A stretch of DNA of 64,000 nucleotides from Mycolicibacterium fortuitum subsp. fortuitum (GCF_022179545.1 NZ_AP025518.1:620001-684000), one strand, 5' to 3'; counted from the first letter of the stretch, positions 9,567 through 18,536 are shown. Numbers and translations: made by a program. The notes: generated by a model from the letters alone, not told the origin.

Positions 9567-11240
9567 ATGCCAAGTCTGTCTGATCTGCCGGCGAACCTCA
9601 CCGCGAAGGCCAAGCAGTACGCGGAGCGTGGCGCCGCCGAATTGCACTACGCGCGCAAGATGTTCGAGGCGGGTGCGCTACGGCTGGAACCGCCGCACCA
9701 TATCGCGGCTATGCTGAACGACATCCGGACCTGGGGTGAGATCGGGATGATCCCGGCGCTCAACGCGCGTCGGCACCCCGATCGTGTCGCGGTCATCGAC
9801 GACGAAGGCGAGTTGACGTTCGGTGAGCTCGACGCCGCGGCGCACGCGGTGGCCAACGAACTGCTCACGATGGGTGTGCGCGGTGGTGATGGCGTGGCCA
9901 TCCTGGCGCGCAACCACCGGTGGTTCCTGATCTCCCAATACGGTGCAGCCCGCGTCGGGGCCCGGATCATCATGCTCAACTCCGAGTTCTCGGGACCGCA
10001 GATCAAAGAGGTCTCCGAGCGCGAAGGCGCGAAGGTGATCATCTACGACGACGAGTACACCGCCGCCGTGGCACACGCGAAGCCAGAGCTGGGCAAACTG
10101 CGGGCGTTGGCCGTCAACCCGGATTCCGACACACCGTCGGGTAGCACCGATGAGACGCTGGCCGACGTCATCGCGCGCAGCAACGGCAAGCCCGCGCCCA
10201 AGGCCACCAAACACCCCGCGATCATCATCTTGACCAGCGGCACCACCGGAACGCCCAAGGGCGCCAACCGGGCCGCCCCGCCGTCGCTGGCCCCGATCGG
10301 TGGAGTGCTGTCGCATGTCCCGTTCAAGGCCGGGGAGGTGACGGCGCTGCCCGCGCCGATGTTCCATGCGCTCGGGTTCCTGCACGCCACCATCGCGATG
10401 ATGCTCGGCTCGACGCTGGTGCTGCGTCGCCGGTTCAAGCCGGCCACCGTGTTCGAAGACGTCGAGAAGCACGGAGTCACCGCCATGGTGGTGGTGCCGG
10501 TGATGCTCTCGCGGATGCTCGATCACCTCGATCAGATGAAGCCGAAGCCCAATCTGTCGTCGCTGCGAATCGTGTTCGTCTCCGGATCCCAGCTCGGTGC
10601 CGAACTCGCGTCGCGGGCGCTCAAAGAACTCGGGCCCGTCATCTACAACCTCTACGGATCGACCGAGATCGCCTTCGCCAGCATCGCGCGGCCCAAGGAT
10701 CTGTCCATCAATCCGTCGACGGTCGGCCCGGTGGTCAAGGGCATCACCGTCAAGATCATCGACGACAACGGCAAGGAACTCCCGCCCGGGCAGGTCGGTC
10801 GCATCTTCGTGCGAAACACCTTCCCGTTCAAGGGGTATACCGGCGGTGGGGGCAAGGAGATCATCGACGGCATGTTGTCGTCGGGCGATGTCGGATATTT
10901 CGACGAGCACGGCCTGCTCTACGTCAGCGGCCGCGACGACGAGATGATCGTCTCCGGCGGGGAGAACGTCTTCCCGGCCGAGGTCGAGGATCTGATCAGC
11001 GGGCATCCCGACGTCGTCGAGGCCACTGCGCTCGGCGTCGAGGACAAGGAATGGGGTGCCCGCCTCAAGGCCTTCGTGGTGAAGGCCGAGGGGGCCAGCC
11101 TCGACGAGGACACGGTCAAGGCCTACGTCAAGGAGCACCTGGCGCGCTACAAAGTGCCGCGTGAAGTGGTGTTCCTCGACGAGTTGCCGCGCAACCCGAC
11201 CGGCAAGATCCTCAAGCGCGAACTCCGCAACCTGGAATAG
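9567..11240 (+). CDS. fadD2: Long-chain acyl-CoA/acyl-AMP synthetase
   Basis: A 557-residue member of the AMP-forming adenylate family. Visible motifs are P-loop ILTSGTTGTPKGA (about residue 220), NLYGSTE (A5), GDVGYFDEHGLLYVSGRDDEMIVSGGENVFP (A7/A8 hinge) and C-terminal PTGKILKRELR with the catalytic Lys. It activates fatty acids as acyl-AMP and then acyl-CoA. Position opposite the PolDom gene and upstream of fadE6 matches fadD2 of M. tuberculosis. The start MPSLSDLPAN is used rather than an upstream frame that lies in the promoter gap. It probably shares a transcript with the SDR gene 29 bp downstream. Confidence 0.9.
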   Translation: MPSLSDLPANLTAKAKQYAERGAAELHYARKMFEAGALRLEPPHHIAAMLNDIRTWGEIGMIPALNARRHPDRVAVIDDEGELTFGELDAAAHAVANELLTMGVRGGDGVAILARNHRWFLISQYGAARVGARIIMLNSEFSGPQIKEVSEREGAKVIIYDDEYTAAVAHAKPELGKLRALAVNPDSDTPSGSTDETLADVIARSNGKPAPKATKHPAIIILTSGTTGTPKGANRAAPPSLAPIGGVLSHVPFKAGEVTALPAPMFHALGFLHATIAMMLGSTLVLRRRFKPATVFEDVEKHGVTAMVVVPVMLSRMLDHLDQMKPKPNLSSLRIVFVSGSQLGAELASRALKELGPVIYNLYGSTEIAFASIARPKDLSINPSTVGPVVKGITVKIIDDNGKELPPGQVGRIFVRNTFPFKGYTGGGGKEIIDGMLSSGDVGYFDEHGLLYVSGRDDEMIVSGGENVFPAEVEDLISGHPDVVEATALGVEDKEWGARLKAFVVKAEGASLDEDTVKAYVKEHLARYKVPREVVFLDELPRNPTGKILKRELRNLE

Positions 11241-11269
11241 TTCGCTCGCATCGGTGGTAGTACAGCCTT

Positions 11270-12052
11270 GTGAACATCGAACTGACCGGAAAGACCGCAC
11301 TCGTCACGGGCTCGACGCAAGGCATCGGGCTGGCCATCGCCGAGCAACTGGCACGTAGCGGTGCGCGGGTCGTCGTCAACGGTCGCACGGCGGCCCGGGT
11401 CGACGAAGCCGTCGCCAAACTGGGCGAGTTCGACGTGTTGGGTGTTGCCGCCGACGTCTCGACGGAGGAGGGAACTGCCGATCTGCTGCGTCAGTTGCCT
11501 GATGTCGACATCCTGGTGAACAACCTCGGCATCTTCGGTGCCGTGCCGCCGCTGGAGATCACCGACGAGCAGTGGCGTACTTACTTCGACGTGAATGTCC
11601 TTGCCTCGGTGCGACTCATCCGTAGCTACCTGCCTGGGATGACCCAGCGGGGGTGGGGCAGGGCGATCCAGATCGCCAGCGACTCCGCCATTGTCACGCC
11701 GGCGGAGATGATCCATTACGGCGTGTCGAAGACGGCGTTGCTCGCGGTGTCCCGCGGTTTCGCCAAGGAGGCCGCGGGCACGGGCGTGACCGTGAACTCG
11801 GTGATCGCCGGGCCGACGCACACCGCGGGGGTGGAGGACTTCGTCTATCAACTCGTCGACAAATCGCTGCCGTGGGACGAGGCTCAGCGCGAGTTCATGA
11901 TCAAGCATCGGCCGCAGTCGCTCATCCAGCGCCTGATCGAGCCCGAGGAGATCGCGACCATGGTGACCTACCTGGCCTCTCCGCTGGCCTCGGCCACCAC
12001 GGGCGGGGCGCTACGGGTCGATGGCGGTTACGTCGACTCGATTCTGCCCTGA
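11270..12052 (+). CDS. Short-chain dehydrogenase/reductase
   Basis: A 260-residue classical SDR: cofactor motif TGSTQGIGLA, NNLG (NNAG-type) at about residue 83, catalytic YGVSK, and C-terminal GGALRVDGGYVDSILP. The substrate is unknown, and the coenzyme cannot be assigned with confidence, although NGRTAAR after the second beta strand would fit NADP(H). GTG start at 11270 lies 29 bp behind fadD2, suggesting the two form an operon. The stop overlaps a possible 44-codon ORF. Confidence 0.88.
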   Translation: MNIELTGKTALVTGSTQGIGLAIAEQLARSGARVVVNGRTAARVDEAVAKLGEFDVLGVAADVSTEEGTADLLRQLPDVDILVNNLGIFGAVPPLEITDEQWRTYFDVNVLASVRLIRSYLPGMTQRGWGRAIQIASDSAIVTPAEMIHYGVSKTALLAVSRGFAKEAAGTGVTVNSVIAGPTHTAGVEDFVYQLVDKSLPWDEAQREFMIKHRPQSLIQRLIEPEEIATMVTYLASPLASATTGGALRVDGGYVDSILP

Positions 12053-12186
12053 TGCTCAGCGGCCCATCAGGGCGACGGGACCGGAGTCACCTGGACTTCT
12101 CGGTGGTGGCGGCTGTCGTCACGGTGTCGAAATCGGCGCTGGACCGTAGTCGCGCTGTGCAAGCCGAACTCGACAAGGGGCTCTAG
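12052..12186 (+). CDS. Possible small ORF (44 aa) coupled to the SDR gene
   Basis: The ATG overlaps the SDR stop codon (TGATG) and the frame stays open for 44 codons, ending 4 bases into the convergent membrane-protein gene. The C-terminal half (SKSALDRSRAVQAELDKGL) is plausible amphipathic helix. There is no recognisable domain. It may be a real small protein, a remnant of a longer gene, or chance. Confidence 0.25.
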   Translation: MLSGPSGRRDRSHLDFSVVAAVVTVSKSALDRSRAVQAELDKGL

Positions 12187-12503
12187 GCGAGGACCGCTGA
12201 ACCCGGCACCGCCAGGCAGACCAAGGACAAGGCCAGCAGGAACCAGCCTGCTCCCTGCCAGATCGGCCAGGTGCCCTCGGCTTTCCACACTTGGTAGGTG
12301 CGGAGGAACGCCCCGAGCCCGCCGACGAACAGAATCGTCGGCACGAGCGTTGCCGACAGTGTGGAGTGATCAAAGGCGTAGAACGTCAGCGCCACCGCCG
12401 CGACGACCACCACGGCGACCACATAGCCCACTGCGGAGCGGAACATCTGCGGGTTGTGCCAACGCTTTTCGACGTCGTCCTCGTCGCTTCCCATATCTTC
12501 CAA
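12183..12503 (-). CDS. Small integral membrane protein, three predicted helices
   Basis: About 106 residues with an acidic N-terminus (EDMGSDEDDVEKRW) and three hydrophobic segments: YVVAVVVVAAVALTFYAF, SATLVPTILFVGGLGAFL and GWFLLALSLVCLAVPGS. The start may be TTG 12503 or ATG 12494; neither has a clean ribosome site. It follows the secreted-protein gene by 9 bp on the same strand. No function is assignable. Confidence 0.7.
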   Translation of the reverse strand: MEDMGSDEDDVEKRWHNPQMFRSAVGYVVAVVVVAAVALTFYAFDHSTLSATLVPTILFVGGLGAFLRTYQVWKAEGTWPIWQGAGWFLLALSLVCLAVPGSAVLA

Positions 12504-12512
12504 CTCACATCG

Positions 12513-12794
12513 TCACGGTGGCCCGTTGATGTACCAGGCCAGACAACCCGGCCGGTCGCGGCACGCGATGATGGCACCGGCATCGGGCGCGGACCCGCGC
12601 ACGCGAGGTGGCCTGGGTTGCAGGTTGCAGTTCACCACGTAGGGGTTCCACGGAATCACGCCGTTCACACATGGCTCGGCCTGGATCTCGGCGACCTTCG
12701 GGGATGCCCACACGGCGGTCGGCGTGACGATAACGGCGACCGCCGCTGCGCCCACTGCCACCGGGCGCAGGATGCGTTGTAGTGACGTTCTCAT
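12513..12794 (-). CDS. Small secreted cysteine-containing protein
   Basis: A 93-residue protein with an N-terminal signal peptide (basic MRTSLQRILRP, hydrophobic VAVGAAAVAVIVTPTAVWA, cleavage after VWA). The mature part of about 60 residues has four cysteines (PCVNG, VNCNL, ACRD, GCLAW), consistent with disulfide bonds in an exported protein. No known domain is recognised. It is upstream of, and probably cotranscribed with, the small membrane protein gene. Confidence 0.7.
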   Translation of the reverse strand: MRTSLQRILRPVAVGAAAVAVIVTPTAVWASPKVAEIQAEPCVNGVIPWNPYVVNCNLQPRPPRVRGSAPDAGAIIACRDRPGCLAWYINGPP

Positions 12795-12859
12795 CGTCGA
12801 GTGGCAACCGTTTCTGGTAGCTGTCTATTTCGACGGTACGCCTAACCCCGACGAGAAAG

Positions 12860-15055
12860 TTACGGGTCGCGGGGCAGGCCCAGGAGCCGTTCGGCGATGA
12901 TGTTGAGCTGGACCTCGGTGGTGCCGCCGTAGATCGTGGTGGCGCGGCTGGCCAAGAGGTATTCGGCCCAGCGGCCGAATACCTGCTCGGGATCGCCGAT
13001 GGCCCCGTCGGTGCCGAAGGAGGCCACCGCGAACTCCGCGTAACCCTGACCGGTCTTCATCGACAGCAGCTTGGAGATCGCCGCGGCGGGCATGGCATCT
13101 CCGCCGGCCAACGTCAGCAGGGTGGACCGCAGGTTGAGCACCTTGGCGGCATGGCCTTCGGCGATCAGCTGGCCGGCGTGGTTCTGCTCGATCTGGTCGA
13201 ACTGCCCGTCCCGCAGGAACTGCACGAACTGGTCGAGGTTCGCCAGGAACGGCGGCTCGCTGCTGCCGATCGAGACCCGCTCATTGGTGAGGGTGTTGCG
13301 GCTGACCTCCCAGCCCCGGTCGACCTCGCCGAGCACCATGTCATCGGGCACGAATACGTCGTCGATGAACACGGTGTTGAACATCGCGTTGCCCGTCAGT
13401 TCCCGTAGCGGCTTGACCTCGACGCCCGGGGAGTTCATGTCGAGCAGGAAGTACGTGATGCCATTGTGTTTCGGGGCGTCGGAATTCGTCCGCGCCAGCA
13501 GCGCGCCCCATGCGGAGAACTGTGCGCCCGTCGTCCAGATCTTCTGCCCGGTGATACGCCAGCCGCCGTCGACCTTGGTGGCCTTGGTGGTCAGGCTGGC
13601 CAGGTCCGAACCCGCACCGGGCTCGGAGAACAGCTGGCACCAGATCATCTCGCCGCGGAACGTCGGCGGCAGGAAGCGCTGCTTCTGCTCGTCGGTGCCG
13701 AACGCCACGATCGACGGGATGATCCACGACGCGATGCCCATCTGTGGGCGCCGAACGCGGCCGGTGCTGAACTCCTGGGCGATGATGATCTGCTCGATCG
13801 GCTCCGACGCTCGCCCCCACGGCTTGGGCAGGTGCGGCTGCACCCAGCCGCCCTCGGCGATCGCGGTGTTGCGCTCGGCGCCGCTCGGAATCGCCTTGAG
13901 CGCAGCGACTTCCGCGCGGATATCCTCACGCAGCTTCTCGGTGTCGGGATCGAGGTCGATGTCGACGGGCCGCATGCCGGTGGTGGTCGCAGTATCGACG
14001 ACCGCCTGCGGGTAGTCCGAGGCCCGGCCGAAGAAGGCGGCCAGCACCAGGGCGCGCCGGTAGTACACGTTGGTGTCGTGCTCCCAGGTGAACCCGATGC
14101 CACCGTGCACCTGGATGCAGTCCTGGGTGGTGTGCTGCGCGGCGGCTGGTGCCAGGGTGGCGGCCACCGCGGCGGCGAACGCGAAATGAGTGTCCGCAGA
14201 AGGGTCTTCGTGGACCTCGTCGAGGGCGCGGGCAGCGTCCCAGACCGCGGCGGTCGCGCGTTCGGTCTCGGCGATCATTCCGGCGCACTTGTGCTTGATC
14301 GCCTGGAATTGGCCGATCGGCCTGCCGAACTGTTCGCGGATCTTGGCGTATGCGGTGGCGGTGTCAGTGGCCCAGCGGGCCACGCCGATCGCCTCGGCCG
14401 ACAGCAGCGTGGTGATCAGGGCCCGGGCGTGGGCAGTGCCGAGGCTCGTCAGTACCCGATCGCCGGTTACCTCGGTGGCGTTCGCCCGGACGTGGGCCAG
14501 AGGACGCAACGGGTCGACACTCTTTACCGGCTCGATCTCCAGCTGGGCGGCGTCCAGCACCACCCACTGGACACCGGACTCGATGGCCACGGGCAGCACC
14601 AGCACCGAGGCCTGCGCCGCGGCAGGCACCGCGCGCGCCTCGCCGCGGATGACCAGACCGTCGCCGTGGCGAGTGGCGGTCAGGCCGGAGTCGATGGCGT
14701 AGGCGGCGATGGTCTCACCAGAGGCCAGCCCGCCCAGTATCGCGGCATCGGGGTTGTCTGCCGAGATCAGCGCGCTGGCGATCGCCGACGGGACGAAGGG
14801 CCCGGGCACGGCGCCGTAGCCGAACTCGGCCAACGTGATGGCCAGCTCCAGGATGCCGAACCCTTGCCCGCCAACGGTTTCCGAGAGATGAACGCCTTGC
14901 AGGCCCTGTTCGGCGGCGGCCTTCCAGTACGGCGGAGGGTTGGGGATGGGTGTCTCGAGCGCCTCGTGGAGCACCTCCGACGGCGCTACCCGCGCTACCA
15001 GGGACCGAACAGAATCGGCCAGATCGCTGTGCTCAGACGTGATCGCAATAGGCAT
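12860..15055 (-). CDS. fadE6: Acyl-CoA dehydrogenase, tandem-module FadE6 type
   Basis: A 731-residue protein made of two acyl-CoA dehydrogenase-like modules. Residues about 1-360 include GQGFGILELA and the C-terminal ACAD signature CIQVHGGIGFTWEHDTNVYYRRA. Residues about 370-731 include WCQLFSEPGAGSDLASL, GWRITGQKIWTTGA and the end motif YGGTTEVQLNIIAERLLGLPRDP. The length fits the double FadE class. The family removes hydrogens from acyl-CoA with FAD in beta-oxidation or sterol side-chain breakdown; the substrate here is unknown. GGAGGAAC precedes the ATG. An AACCG-GT-CGGTT palindrome lies 32 bp upstream. Confidence 0.9.
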   Translation of the reverse strand: MPIAITSEHSDLADSVRSLVARVAPSEVLHEALETPIPNPPPYWKAAAEQGLQGVHLSETVGGQGFGILELAITLAEFGYGAVPGPFVPSAIASALISADNPDAAILGGLASGETIAAYAIDSGLTATRHGDGLVIRGEARAVPAAAQASVLVLPVAIESGVQWVVLDAAQLEIEPVKSVDPLRPLAHVRANATEVTGDRVLTSLGTAHARALITTLLSAEAIGVARWATDTATAYAKIREQFGRPIGQFQAIKHKCAGMIAETERATAAVWDAARALDEVHEDPSADTHFAFAAAVAATLAPAAAQHTTQDCIQVHGGIGFTWEHDTNVYYRRALVLAAFFGRASDYPQAVVDTATTTGMRPVDIDLDPDTEKLREDIRAEVAALKAIPSGAERNTAIAEGGWVQPHLPKPWGRASEPIEQIIIAQEFSTGRVRRPQMGIASWIIPSIVAFGTDEQKQRFLPPTFRGEMIWCQLFSEPGAGSDLASLTTKATKVDGGWRITGQKIWTTGAQFSAWGALLARTNSDAPKHNGITYFLLDMNSPGVEVKPLRELTGNAMFNTVFIDDVFVPDDMVLGEVDRGWEVSRNTLTNERVSIGSSEPPFLANLDQFVQFLRDGQFDQIEQNHAGQLIAEGHAAKVLNLRSTLLTLAGGDAMPAAAISKLLSMKTGQGYAEFAVASFGTDGAIGDPEQVFGRWAEYLLASRATTIYGGTTEVQLNIIAERLLGLPRDP

Positions 15056-15086
15056 GCGGTTCCTCCATCCGGGGCATACATCTATT

Positions 15087-15098
15087 AACCGGTCGGTT
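15087..15098. promoter_or_regulatory. Operator-like palindrome upstream of fadE6
   Basis: AACCG-GT-CGGTT is a perfect inverted repeat 32 bp before the fadE6 start. Sequences of the AACCGnnCGGTT kind are common TetR-family operators at mycobacterial acyl-CoA dehydrogenase promoters. Which regulator binds is not known. Confidence 0.5.
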
Positions 15099-15140
15099 GG
15101 GCCGAGGGTACCCCGGGGTGACCCGCGCCACTCCAGTGGC

Positions 15141-16109
15141 CTATCTAACCCCGTTTACTACGTGCGCCAGGTGCTCGCCATCGCGGATGCGCCGGCAGTT
15201 CTCGACCGCCATCGTCAGATAGCGGCGCATGGTGTCCACGGTGTACCAGGTGACGTGCGGGGTGAGCACCACGTTGGACAGCTCCAGCAGGGGATTGCCG
15301 GGCGGCACGGGTTCCTCGGCGAACACGTCCAGGCCGGCTGCGGCCAACTGCCCGGTACGCAGTGCCTCGACGAGGGCGGGCTCGTCGATGATCGGACCGC
15401 GCGCGGTGTTGACCACGACGGCGCCGGGTTTCATCGATGCCAGCGCCTTGGCGTCGAGTAGTCCGCGGGTGGCCTCGGTCAGCGGGAGGTGAAGCGAGAC
15501 GATGTCGCTGGCGGCCAACAGATCCGGCAGGGTGCGCCATTGCGGATGGCCGGTGTCGCGGGTGCTGGTGTGGATCACCTGGGACGGATCGGCCCCCATG
15601 GCGACGACGATCTTCTCGACCCGTTTGGCCACGTTTCCGTACCCGAGCAGGCCCACGGTGCAACTGCCGAGGTCGCGCACGGTTTCGCCGAGGCTGTGGT
15701 CAGAAGGCCAACCCGTGCCCTCGCGGGTGGCGCGGTCGAGTTCGGGTAGCCGGCGCAGCGCGGCCAGCATCAGCAGCACGGTGCCCTCGGCCACCGACGG
15801 TGCGTTGGCCCCGGGCATGTTGGCCACCAGGATGCCCAACCGGGTGGCGGTATCGACGTCGATGGTGTTCACCCCGGCGCCCAGCTTGTGCACCAGCCGC
15901 AACCGCAGCCCGCGCTCCAGATCGTCGCCGGAGACCGGGCGTAGCACGTGCCAGAGCACCTCGGCCGACGGCAGCTCCCGGTAGAACGTGGCGTCATCGT
16001 CCTCGGCGCAGAACGTCACGTCGAGCCAGTCTTGGTGAGGGGCAAGAAAATCCGTCACCTTGTCACCAGGGGTGAAGTGGGCCAGGACCCTGATCCGGCC
16101 GGGGCTCAC
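15141..16109 (-). CDS. D-isomer 2-hydroxyacid dehydrogenase (NAD-binding)
   Basis: About 322 residues from GTG 16109, whose GTGA overlap with the preceding stop suggests coupling; ATG 16130 is an alternative adding 7 residues. The Rossmann motif VGLLGYGNVAKRV and the catalytic Arg (NTARGPI), Glu (DVFAEEP) and His (LTPHVTW) of the D-2-hydroxyacid or phosphoglycerate dehydrogenase family are all present. The reaction would be NAD-dependent interconversion of a 2-hydroxyacid and a 2-oxoacid. It is the last gene of a TetR-hydrolase-dehydrogenase operon. Confidence 0.87.
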   Translation of the reverse strand: MSPGRIRVLAHFTPGDKVTDFLAPHQDWLDVTFCAEDDDATFYRELPSAEVLWHVLRPVSGDDLERGLRLRLVHKLGAGVNTIDVDTATRLGILVANMPGANAPSVAEGTVLLMLAALRRLPELDRATREGTGWPSDHSLGETVRDLGSCTVGLLGYGNVAKRVEKIVVAMGADPSQVIHTSTRDTGHPQWRTLPDLLAASDIVSLHLPLTEATRGLLDAKALASMKPGAVVVNTARGPIIDEPALVEALRTGQLAAAGLDVFAEEPVPPGNPLLELSNVVLTPHVTWYTVDTMRRYLTMAVENCRRIRDGEHLAHVVNGVR

Positions 16110-17233
16110 CGCCACCGCTTCGCGATCCATCCGGCGATGGTATCGGCCTGCTCGTCCCGCGCGCCGGCAGTGGTGAAGTAGTGATCTGTGTCGATCGAGC
16201 ACTGGGATTTGTCCGTGCTCGCCAGCGCGTCATAGATGCGTTTGGCGTCGGATGGGTACACCCCGGTGTCCTGGTCGGCGTTGATCACCAGCGCCGGGCA
16301 GGTGATTCGGCCCAGGTGCGGCTCGGCCCGCGTCTGGGCATGCCGCAGGCTCCACATGCCGATCCAGTTGCGCACGGTGGTGGCCGCGGCGATGCCCCGG
16401 GCCGAACGGTTGGCCTTGATCGGTACCCCGGCGTAGCAGAGATTGGCCTGCCGGTTGGTCGGTTCGATGGCCGGATCGACCATCCGTGGGTCCGCCCAGG
16501 TGCGCATCACCGTGAACGGGCGGTCCGAATAGCCCTCCGCCTGAATCCGTTTCAGCTCGTCCTCAGCCCAGTCGGTGATCTTGTCGTTGCGTGCGATCTG
16601 CGCCGCGCGGTACCGCGCCACGAACTCGGCCGACAACGGTGCGGGGTTGCGCTCGTCGAACAGGTCCAATTCGGGATCGCTGGCGACGGCGTCGTTCTCG
16701 TCCACGACAGAGGCGTCCATCCAGGCCGTCAGGACATCTGGGCGGCCCGGATGGGCGGCGCTGGCCACATACCCGTCTGCGGGTAGCAGTTCGGTCAGTC
16801 CTGCCGCGGGCCGCATGCCCTCGAGTGGCTGAACATTCGGCGCGACAGCCTGGGACTGGTAGGCCGCCATCAGTGAGCCGCCACCGGAGTTGCCCAACAG
16901 GACAACGGTTTCGATGTTCTGCTGCTCGCGGAGCCACCGCACCCCGACCCCGATGTCGACCAGGGCATGGTCCAGCAGGAAGCTGCTCTCGAATCCGCGG
17001 AAGCGGGTGTTCCAGCCGAGGAAGCCGATGCCCCTGGCGGCCAGGTAATCGGCGATGTAGTGCTCGGAGAAGTCGATCTGGTAGTGCGTGGCGATCACCG
17101 CGACCGTCGGTTTGCGTTGTGCGCTCCGGTAATAGAGCCCCTGGCACGGATACCCACCCGCGCCGGCACGCTGGGCGGTGGGCGATTCGAGGCCGATGAA
17201 TTCGCGGACCACTTCCGGTGAAGCGTTGCTCAT
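16106..17233 (-). CDS. Alpha/beta hydrolase (Rv0272c-like)
   Basis: A 375-residue hydrolase. The nucleophile elbow is LLGNSGGGSLMA (Ser about residue 123), with LGWNTRFRGFESSFLLDHAL upstream, a possible acid in VINADQDTGVYPSDAKR and His in DTDHYFTTAG. The family has esterase-like enzymes; the substrate is unknown. The ATG overlaps the TetR stop (ATGA) and the stop overlaps the dehydrogenase start, so the three genes are one coupled operon. Confidence 0.8.
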   Translation of the reverse strand: MSNASPEVVREFIGLESPTAQRAGAGGYPCQGLYYRSAQRKPTVAVIATHYQIDFSEHYIADYLAARGIGFLGWNTRFRGFESSFLLDHALVDIGVGVRWLREQQNIETVVLLGNSGGGSLMAAYQSQAVAPNVQPLEGMRPAAGLTELLPADGYVASAAHPGRPDVLTAWMDASVVDENDAVASDPELDLFDERNPAPLSAEFVARYRAAQIARNDKITDWAEDELKRIQAEGYSDRPFTVMRTWADPRMVDPAIEPTNRQANLCYAGVPIKANRSARGIAAATTVRNWIGMWSLRHAQTRAEPHLGRITCPALVINADQDTGVYPSDAKRIYDALASTDKSQCSIDTDHYFTTAGARDEQADTIAGWIAKRWR

Positions 17234-17859
17234 GGGCGGGGGCTCTCCTCGTGGTAGATGGTCCGGTAGAACACGTTGGCCAGAGTGGTGATACACGCGG
17301 TGTCGTCGGCGCGGGTGTCGCGGCCGCCGGACAGTTGGGCGTAGCAGAACTGGTTGAGCATCGACACCAAGGCGACGGCGGTCAGATGGGGGTCGTCGTC
17401 AGGGCAGAACCCTTGGTGCTGAGCGTGTTTGATCATTTCGGTGATCATGGTGATGGGTAGCTGACAGATCTCGTCCCAGTATTCGGCGAAGTCGTCGTCG
17501 ACCATCGCCATCTGGGACACGCTGATGATCTCGGCCAGCCGATGTCGGTAGGTCGTCCAGTGCGCGGAGGCCGCCTGGTGGCAGCGTTCCCAATTGGTCA
17601 GATCGGGCGCTGTGGCAGGAAGGGCACGTTCTCGGGCCTCATTGCGGAAGCGCAGAGCCCATTCGCGCACCATGGCCTCTTTCGAGGCGTAGTAGTTGTA
17701 GAACGACGCGGCCGAGCGGCCCGCTTCGGTGGCGATATCGGAGATCGTCGTCGCCAGGATGCCCTTGCGTGCCACCACCGCCCGCGCGGCGCTGTCGATC
17801 GCGGCCTGGGTCTGGCGACCGCGCGCGGTGGGTAGGGGTGTGCGGGGACTGACGGTCAC
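17230..17859 (-). CDS. TetR-family transcriptional regulator (Rv0273c-like)
   Basis: About 209 residues from GTG 17859, chosen because GAGG lies 6 bases upstream (frame open to GTG 17883). N-terminal helix-turn-helix: AAIDSAARAVVARKGILATTISDIATEAGRSAASFYNYYASKEAMVREW, a typical TetR DNA-binding domain; the rest is the ligand domain. It begins the hydrolase-dehydrogenase operon and faces a VOC-protein gene across about 100 bp holding a 10-bp-arm palindrome. Autoregulation and control of both operons through that site is the likely arrangement. Confidence 0.9.
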   Translation of the reverse strand: MTVSPRTPLPTARGRQTQAAIDSAARAVVARKGILATTISDIATEAGRSAASFYNYYASKEAMVREWALRFRNEARERALPATAPDLTNWERCHQAASAHWTTYRHRLAEIISVSQMAMVDDDFAEYWDEICQLPITMITEMIKHAQHQGFCPDDDPHLTAVALVSMLNQFCYAQLSGGRDTRADDTACITTLANVFYRTIYHEESPRP

Positions 17860-17883
17860 GGATTTCCTCACTCCATTGATCAC

Positions 17884-17909
17884 ATCTGAATCTGATGTTA
17901 GATTCAGAT
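17884..17909. promoter_or_regulatory. Palindromic operator between divergent tetR and VOC genes
   Basis: A perfect inverted repeat with 10-bp arms (ATCTGAATCT and its complement) separated by GATGTT. It lies between the TetR start (17859) and the VOC gene start (17958). Size, symmetry and position fit a TetR-family operator. Confidence 0.75.
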
Positions 17910-17957
17910 TCGCAACTACGCCAGTCCTCGGCGCGTTCGCTCCCGGAGGTTATCGAC

Positions 17958-18536
17958 GTGATCAAGCCCAACAATCCCAACTCGGAGTTCGAGTTCGGTG
18001 GCATCAACCATGTGGCCCTTGTGTGTGCCGACATGGCCCGCACGGTGGACTTCTATACCAACGTGCTCGGCATGCCGTTGATCAAATCGCTGGACCTGCC
18101 CGGTGACATGGGACAGCACTTCTTCTTCGACGCGGGCAACGGAGACTGCATCGCGTTCTTCTGGTTCCGCGACGCTCCCGACGGAGTGCCCGGTATCTCG
18201 GCCCCGGCCGCCATCCCCGGCATCGGTGAATTCGTCAGCGCCACCGGCTCTCTGAACCACATCGCCTTGCATGTGCCCGCCGACAAGTTCGACGAGTACC
18301 GGCAGAAGCTCAAGGCCAAGGGCGTTCGCGTCGGCCCGGTGCTCAACCACGACGACAGCCCGATGCAGGCGTCGGCGGCGGTGCACCCCGGCGTCTATGT
18401 GCGGTCGTTCTACTTCCTGGACCCTGACGGCATCACCCTGGAATTCGCATGCTGGACCAAGGAATTCACCGACAACGACGCGCAGACTGCGCCCAAGACC
18501 GCCGCTGACCGCCGTCCGCCGGTGGCGGCGGGGTAG
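17958..18536 (+). CDS. Glyoxalase/VOC-superfamily protein (Rv0274-like)
   Basis: A 192-residue VOC protein, start GTG 17958 with GGAGG at 17945-17949 (a longer frame reaches into the operator). Two paired beta-alpha-beta-beta-beta modules are visible: GINHVALVCADMARTVDFYTNVLGM and LNHIALHVPADKFDEYRQKL, with LDPDGITLEFACW near the end. The two His and the Glu are the usual metal ligands of this fold. The family covers glyoxalases, extradiol dioxygenases and resistance proteins, so the reaction is open. It is divergent from, and probably co-controlled with, the TetR operon. Confidence 0.85.
   Translation: MIKPNNPNSEFEFGGINHVALVCADMARTVDFYTNVLGMPLIKSLDLPGDMGQHFFFDAGNGDCIAFFWFRDAPDGVPGISAPAAIPGIGEFVSATGSLNHIALHVPADKFDEYRQKLKAKGVRVGPVLNHDDSPMQASAAVHPGVYVRSFYFLDPDGITLEFACWTKEFTDNDAQTAPKTAADRRPPVAAG

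Noticed and set aside
13466..15088. Plus-strand open frame of 540 codons opposite fadE6
   Set aside because: Antisense shadow of a clear acyl-CoA dehydrogenase gene.
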